NCBI GenBank assembly: GCA_020226215.1
Contig: CM035225.1
Location: forward strand, 10,737,868-10,801,867
DNA from: Sindora glabra
Lineage: Eukaryota; Streptophyta; Magnoliopsida; Fabales; Fabaceae
Length of the DNA stretch: 64,000 nt
Direction: 5' to 3'
Positions 59,057-64,000 of the stretch are shown here, piece after piece; position 1 is the stretch's first letter; the number at the start of each line of letters is the position of its first letter. The position numbers were made by a program, and so were the translations under genes. Below the pieces are notes generated by a model that was given only the letters and a program-made list of their open reading frames with translations, ran no database searches and was not told the origin of the DNA.

Positions 59057-60385
59057 CTATTGTTAAGGATTTAAAATACCCAATTTCATATGAGTAGTAT
59101 TCTAGTTATGTATGAATTTTTAAAAGAACTATTAGGATTACCAGTTAATAGAAAAGTCAGAGTTCAATATTAGTTTAGTTTTGAATACCAAATAAATCTC
59201 TATACCTTTATATCAAATAGCCTTAATGAGGTTGAAGGAATTGAAAATGCAACTACAAGAGCTAGTGAATAAAGGATTCATCCATCCTAGTTCATCATCT
59301 TGTAAAGCTCTTGTATTATTTATTAAGAATAAGGTAGATCTCTTTAGTTATGTATAGAGTACTAGCAATTAAATAAAGTAATAGTTAAGGGCAAATATCT
59401 TCTACCTAGTATTAATGATCCATTCAACCCATTACAAAGAGCTAAGTAGTTCTTAAAGATATATTTTCAGTCCAGATATCATCAATTAAGGATTCGGGAA
59501 GTAGATATACTAAAAAATAGGTTTTAAAACATAGTATGGCTACTATAAATTTCTAGTTATGTTTTTTGGCCTACTTAATACAACAGTGACATTCATGGAC
59601 CTTAAGAATAGAGTATTCAAGCCATTTCTTGGATAAATTTGTGATATTATTCATAAATGACATATTAGTGTATTTGAAGAATGAAGATGAGCATGTTCAA
59701 TATCTTAAAATTGTGTTGCATACACTGCATAAGCACTAGTTATGCATGAAATTCTGTAAATGTTAATTTTGGATGGTTAACATTAAGTTTTTAAAGTAAG
59801 TGGTATTCCAAAATAAAGTTCAAGTAGACCTTCAAATGTCAGAAGTTATGGAAAATTGGCTAAGATCCATTCGCATTATAGAGATTAGAAGCTTCTTCAG
59901 CTTAGTAATATACTACATGAGATTTATGAAAGACTTCACAAAGATGATGACCTCATTGGCTAAGTTGACATAAAAAGGAATCAAGTTTATATAGACAAAT
60001 AGTTATGAAAATAATTTTTAGAAACTGAAGGCATTTTTATCTTTAACCTTTATGTTAACTTTCTCATTAGGTGTTAGAAGACATGTTTAACTTTAACCCA
60101 TGTGCTATTATTAGATGGAGTCTGGGTGGACCCTTAAAAGATTGAAGTTATGGAGAATTGCTTGAGACCCATTTCAAGGATTTGAAGCTTCTTGAGCTTA
60201 GTAGGATAATATAAGATATTCATGAAAGATAACCTAAAGATGACAACCCATTGACTAAGTTAATAAAAAAGGGAGTCAAGTTCGTATGGTTGGATAGTTG
60301 TGAAAATAATTTTCAAAAACTAAAAGCATGCTTAACTTCAACTATTGTGTTAGCTTTCTCATCGAGTGTTGAATTATATATGGTG
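59057..60385 (+). pseudogene. pol: G2 reverse transcriptase remnant with internal duplication
   Basis: LKELKMQLQELVNKGFIHPS (59230-59290) starts the RT fingers. YHQLRIREVDI (59478-59510) and [24 protein letters not shown] sequence (59560-59615) follow. The catalytic box at about 59645-59675 reads LFINDILVY: the first Asp is Asn (GAT to AAT). The connection and start of RNase H (SLSLVIYYMRFMKDFTKM, 59895-59945) occur twice because 59822-60082 is repeated at 60124-60375. Stops throughout. Confidence 0.82.
59822..60375. repeat. Imperfect direct duplication of about 0.26 kb in G2 pol
   Basis: GAAGTTATGGA at 59842 and 60144 start two colinear stretches: ATTGGCTAAGATCCATT / ATTGCTTGAGACCCATT, GAAGCTTCTTCAGCTTAGTA / GAAGCTTCTTGAGCTTAGTA, and GTTATGAAAATAATTTT / GTTGTGAAAATAATTTT. 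The period is about 302 bp with roughly 40 bp of unrelated sequence between. Copies differ by more than 20 percent by eye, so the event is old or came from a related element. Confidence 0.85.
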
Positions 60386-60870
60386 TATTATGATGGATCA
60401 AAGTTAGCCTTGGATGTTTGTTAATACAAAATGAAAGTTATTTTTTATGAATCTTGATAATCAATGAATGTTAAACTTAAGAACCCAAATGGCTATAGTA
60501 ATGTTTACTTCAAAAATATGGAGACATTATTTACATGAGAAAATATATGAGATCTACATTAATTCATAAGAGTTTGAAATATATCTTTAATTAGAAAGAT
60601 TTGAATTTGAAGTAGTAGGGGTGGATAGAACTTAGTTAAGGATAACAATTACACAGTTCATTATCATCTTAGTAAAGCAAATATAGTGGTGGATGTGCTA
60701 AGTATAAAATCATCATGTGCCTTAGCTAATATTTAGGCTAGTTTTAATCTATTGTAGTGGAAAGAATAAAAGAATGCTAGATGAATGATCCCTAATACCC
60801 TACTTTGATAAAAGAAGCCATAGTAAATTAGGAGGGCAATTTAACAATTGATAAGAAAAGGGTAAACATG
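60386..60870 (+). pseudogene. pol: G2 RNase H remnant
   Basis: MVYYDGSKLALDVC (60386-60425) is the start of RNase H with the first catalytic Asp kept (VYCDASK in relatives). TLIHKSLKYIFN-like sequence (60555-60600, TDHKSLKYIF in relatives) has lost the Asp-His. YTVHYHLSKANIVVDVLSIKS (60655-60715, given only in part in relatives as YHPGKANVVADALSRK) closes the domain. The RNA strand of the hybrid is its substrate in active elements. Confidence 0.82.
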
Positions 60871-62166
60871 TACTAAGGGCAACTTTAGGTCCTTGCCAGT
60901 GAAAAGAATGAATTATTATATTAGGCAAATTACTATTCTTACATTATCCATTTAAGAGTAGTCAAGACGTATCATAACCTGTAGGAAATTTTTTTATAGA
61001 TGGGGATGAAAAAATGATGTATTGGATTTTATCACCAAGCACCTCATATTCTAATAGATAAAAGTGGAACACCATTGGCCTGTATGTTTGCATCAACCAT
61101 TACAAATTCCAGAATAAAAATGGGAATGCATAATTATAGACTTTTTAATAGGGTTACCTCAGTCCCCTAAAAGGCATGATTCTATTATGGTTGTAGTGGA
61201 TTAACTAATTATGATAACACACTTTTTGCCAGTTAAGATCACTTATTAAGAACTTAATATGCTTAAGTGTAGTTAGGTAAAATAGTTTCACTTCATGGTG
61301 TTCTTATCACCATCATTTAGAATTGAGGCACTTAGTTTACTAGTCACTTTTAACAATATTTCCAGCAAGCATTAGGGAATATAGGTGTGTTTTATTATGG
61401 CCTTTCACTTATAAACAAATAGATAATTAGAGTAGGCTATTCAAGTGTTAAAAAAAATATACTTTAAAGCTAGCTTTCTCAAATTTGAAGGTAATAAGGA
61501 GCAATATTTGCCATTGATAGGAGTTGCTTATAATAATAAATATCATGCTAATATCAAAATGGTATTATTTGAAACATTGTATGGTTGGAGGTATAAATTG
61601 CTAGTGGGGTAGTTTAAAAAGGGTAAGACAAAGCTCCTAGGACCTAACTTAGTGTTAAATGCTTTGGAAAAATGTATAGCTTATTCAGGACCAACTAAAA
61701 TCTACTTAAAATCGACAAAAGTCATATATGAATAAAAAGAAAGGACATTTAGAGTTCTAAGAAAGTGATAGTATGTTTTTTAAGGTATTGCTAATGAAAA
61801 AGTTTATAGGTTTCAATAAGAAAGGTAAATTTGCACCTTGTTATCAGATTATTTTCAATCTTTAAACATGTTAAAATTGAGGCCTATTATTTAAAGTTGC
61901 TAGATAATCTACAAGCCATTCATTCTATGCTTCATGTGTCCATGGTCCAAAAATATATGTTTGATGTTAATCATATTCTTAAAGAAGAACCTCTTTAGTT
62001 AGATTTAGAAACTATTGTATGAAAAGCCATTGATAGCAATCCTTGATTGTCAAGTTCAAAAATTGTGATCTAAGAAGATGCCATTGATGAAGGTTCTATG
62101 GGAGCGATATGGTGAAAAAAAAAGCTACTAGGGAGCTTAGCATTAATATGCTACAAAAATATCCTT
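60871..62166 (+). pseudogene. pol: G2 integrase remnant
   Basis: Zinc-binding part near 60940-61060 (FKSSQDVS, Y...M.YWI). The core begins at about 61120 (KNGNA..., W.WE in relatives), with PQSPKRHDSI and ITHFLPVKI at 61170-61235 (the first catalytic Asp region is broken). A downstream core block LTVFPASIREY... lies at 61350-61380. The C-terminal part, KKGKFAPCYQIIFNLKHVKI (61822-61880) and HSMLHVSMVQKYM (61925-61960), is well readable, then PLMKVLWERYGEKKATREL (62084-62140), the usual end in non-chromodomain or degraded chromovirus integrases. Coding ends near 62166. Confidence 0.82.
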
Positions 62167-62273
62167 AAATATTCATTAATCTTTTAAATATACGCATATA
62201 AATAATAATTAATTTAGGGATCGCAAACTTGCTTGCAAGAATTTAAGGACAAGTACTTTTAAATGGAGAGTAC
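62167..62273 (+). other. G2 3' untranslated part and polypurine region
   Basis: AAGGACAAGTACTTTTAAAT then GGAGAGTAC directly before the 3' LTR start TATTACA (62274). A purine-rich GGAGAG is all that remains of a tract. Confidence 0.5.
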
Positions 62274-63246
62274 TATTACACTCCATAGTATTAATAATTA
62301 TTAAATTATTAATTAAGTTTTTATTTTAAAATTTTAATGTGAAAGTAAATTAAACTATGATATAATCACATAAAGAAAATATAGTAACAATTTAATGAAT
62401 TTATTCCATGTCCTATATCATAGAATAAAATGATTAAGAGAGCTTGAAGGAGTCTTACTATTTTGTTTCCTAAATTGCTCTTGCTACCACCTTTTTATCT
62501 CCAAAACCCTAATATTCTTTAGCATATTTTCCTATAAATAACTTTCTCTCAATTTCTAACTTCCTCCTTTCTTTTCTCCCCTAATCTTTATTTGCCTCTT
62601 CATTAATTAACTTATGGAGGTAAGAAATTCCTAATTCTTTTCATCTCAATAAATTTATGGCTAAATTTCCTTTTATTTCTAAAAGCAAATTGCTATTGTT
62701 TTAGCTATAGGTGGATGATATGGATCAAAGGGAAGATTGTGTCCTGATTTGGAAAAATCCTTTTCCTAATATATAATAAAATAATCCAATGCCAAAGCCA
62801 CCTTAGGCTTAAGTAGTATTTTATTTGAATAATTGCTTATTTTATAAGATTTCTCATATATAGGCTATTATAAAATTTTTAGAGAAACTTAGTTAGATTT
62901 GTTGATTCTAGCTTAAAAATGATGAACTTTGTAATGGTTTTAAGTAGTTTAACATGTTTCTCATAAGTTTCGATGATTTGGTTGAGTGATTTAATGTTAG
63001 GGGTGCAATTTATGATGCAAGAAAGTGAGTGAATAGTAAATTTTGAGCAAAATCTATTGAAAGTTAAGGTGAATTAATTCACTAATGGATTTATAAGGCT
63101 TAGAAATTATTTCTAGATGGCATTAATTAATTAATGAATCGATTTAAACAAAACTTATTAGGAGAATTGATTCTCTAATCAATTTAATAAGGCCAAGGTT
63201 CTTTCTATAAGTTATGTATCAATTCCTTAATTAATTCAAACCTAAC
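62274..63246 (+). repeat. G2 3' LTR, interrupted
   Basis: Starts TATTACACTCC and follows the 5' LTR to about 63240 (5' LTR position about 55955). The rest is displaced by the hAT-like element and lies outside the window. Confidence 0.85.
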
Positions 63247-64000
63247 TAGAGGTATCAAAATAGATTAAGTTTAATAGGTTAACTTGAAATTGGTATAATT
63301 TTGTATGACCTAAGATTGGAGCTAATATGAAAAATGATAATAATAGCCTAACTTGATAAGGGATTGTTACTAGTTAAACTAATTTAGTAAAAGATTAGAA
63401 CTGGTAAGTGTTAACTCGTTAGATTATTAAATTAGTCTATTAGTTTGATAATAATAATAAATAATAAATAACTAATTTATTATTATATATTTATATATAT
63501 TAAAATAAAAATTTTAATATGTTAAAATTATACCTTAATATATATAATATTAAAATTATATATATGAGTAATATTAAATAATTTTTAATATTAAAATTAA
63601 TAAATTATATATTTAATATTATTAATTTATATTACACAAAATTATTAAAATAAATAATTATATTAAAATTAAAAAATTAATAAAAATATGGAGAAATTTA
63701 ATTTATCATCATAAAAATTAAAAATTAATAAAAAATAATTATATAAAGTAATTATTATAACTAAACCTACATAAAATAATTACTATAACTAAATAAATAT
63801 ATTAATTAAAGTAATAAATTATTATTAGTATAGCAAATAATGATATATTTATATATATGTTATGAAATTAGTTAATAAAATAATTGTATTCTTTTTAATT
63901 AATACTAAAATTTTTTATCTAGATGGCATAATTTTTAATTACACTTCTAATTGAAGATTTTTTATATTAAAATATATTATCCTTTTATTTTTTTTCTATT
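63247..64000. mobile_element. hAT-like element, second copy, cut by window end
   Basis: TAGAGGTATCAAAATAGATT and the following 220 bases match the reverse complement of the right end of the 43005-44102 element (TAGAGCTGTCAAAATGGATT...). It then passes into the same almost pure A/T centre. The far end is outside the window. Confidence 0.7.

Larger units (their letters stand above)
54987..64000 (+). mobile_element. Ty3/gypsy chromovirus-type element G2
   Basis: Plus-strand element with 5' LTR (54987-57042), primer site, gag, protease, RT, RNase H, integrase and 3' LTR (from 62274). Domain order and sequences are of the plant chromovirus type. The 3' LTR matches the 5' LTR to about 63240 and is then interrupted by an hAT-like element (63247) that runs to the window end. 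Coding decay is heavy throughout. Length from LTR to LTR would be about 9.3 kb without that insertion. Confidence 0.88.

Noticed and set aside
1..64000. Host protein gene, tRNA, rRNA or defence system
   Set aside because: Every readable coding stretch could be assigned to a retroelement domain except the 104-codon frame in E1; no tRNA-like fold or rRNA sequence was noticed, though a proper scan was not possible by eye.

Overview
The window is AT-rich nuclear DNA from a flowering plant, most likely a eudicot. It is built almost entirely of nested, decayed transposable elements of plant type: Athila-like and chromovirus-like Ty3/gypsy elements, Ty1/copia elements, an L1-type LINE, and hAT-like and foldback DNA elements. 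I see no intact host gene, tRNA, rRNA, CRISPR array or prokaryotic system. Density and decay suggest pericentromeric or other silent heterochromatin. The species cannot be named from the sequence.

Left nest (1-30900). A copia element on the + strand (Cop-1, from 27736) was interrupted inside its reverse transcriptase by a chromovirus-type gypsy element on the - strand (G1: 5' LTR 25691-27735, gag, protease, RT, RNase H and integrase running down to about 1337). G1 received three Athila-like LTR insertions: C- (1-1331), B- (21964-23568, duplication GGTAG) and B+ (2805-20769, duplication CTTGG). B+ in turn received a complete Athila-type element on the - strand (4038-20352; about 12 kb once insertions are removed). 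That Athila then received two solo LTRs: D1 in its RT (9433-10877, duplication CTTCT) and E1 in its 5' LTR (16838-19717, duplication AATTA). This is five levels of nesting, with most junctions readable to the base.

Middle nest (31400-41700). A short hAT-like element is followed by an inverted-repeat (foldback) element. Its centre holds a complete but dead copia element (Cop-2, 32591-41419, about 5.0 kb without insertions, Ale/Retrofit-like). Cop-2 gag is split by solo LTR D3 (33553-37418, duplication ATAAT), itself split by a 2.5-kb gypsy solo LTR E2 (33929-36409, duplication CATAG) carrying two GC-rich tandem arrays.

Right part (41700-64000). An AT-rich hAT-like element (43005-44102), then an L1-type LINE (about 45080-50890) split by a 766-bp solo LTR F (duplication GGATT), then the 3' end and LTR of an Athila-like element (C+, LTR from 52785). 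Last comes a chromovirus-type gypsy element G2 (54987 to the window end) with both LTRs; its 3' LTR is cut by another copy of the hAT-like family at 63247.

All coding regions are broken. Where catalytic or zinc-binding residues have been lost, the change is mostly of the G:C to A:T kind expected from deamination of methylated cytosine. Solo LTRs (eight with recognisable target-site duplications) outnumber elements that keep two LTRs (three). The only tidy reading frame outside the Athila pol/gag remnants is a 104-codon frame inside solo LTR E1.
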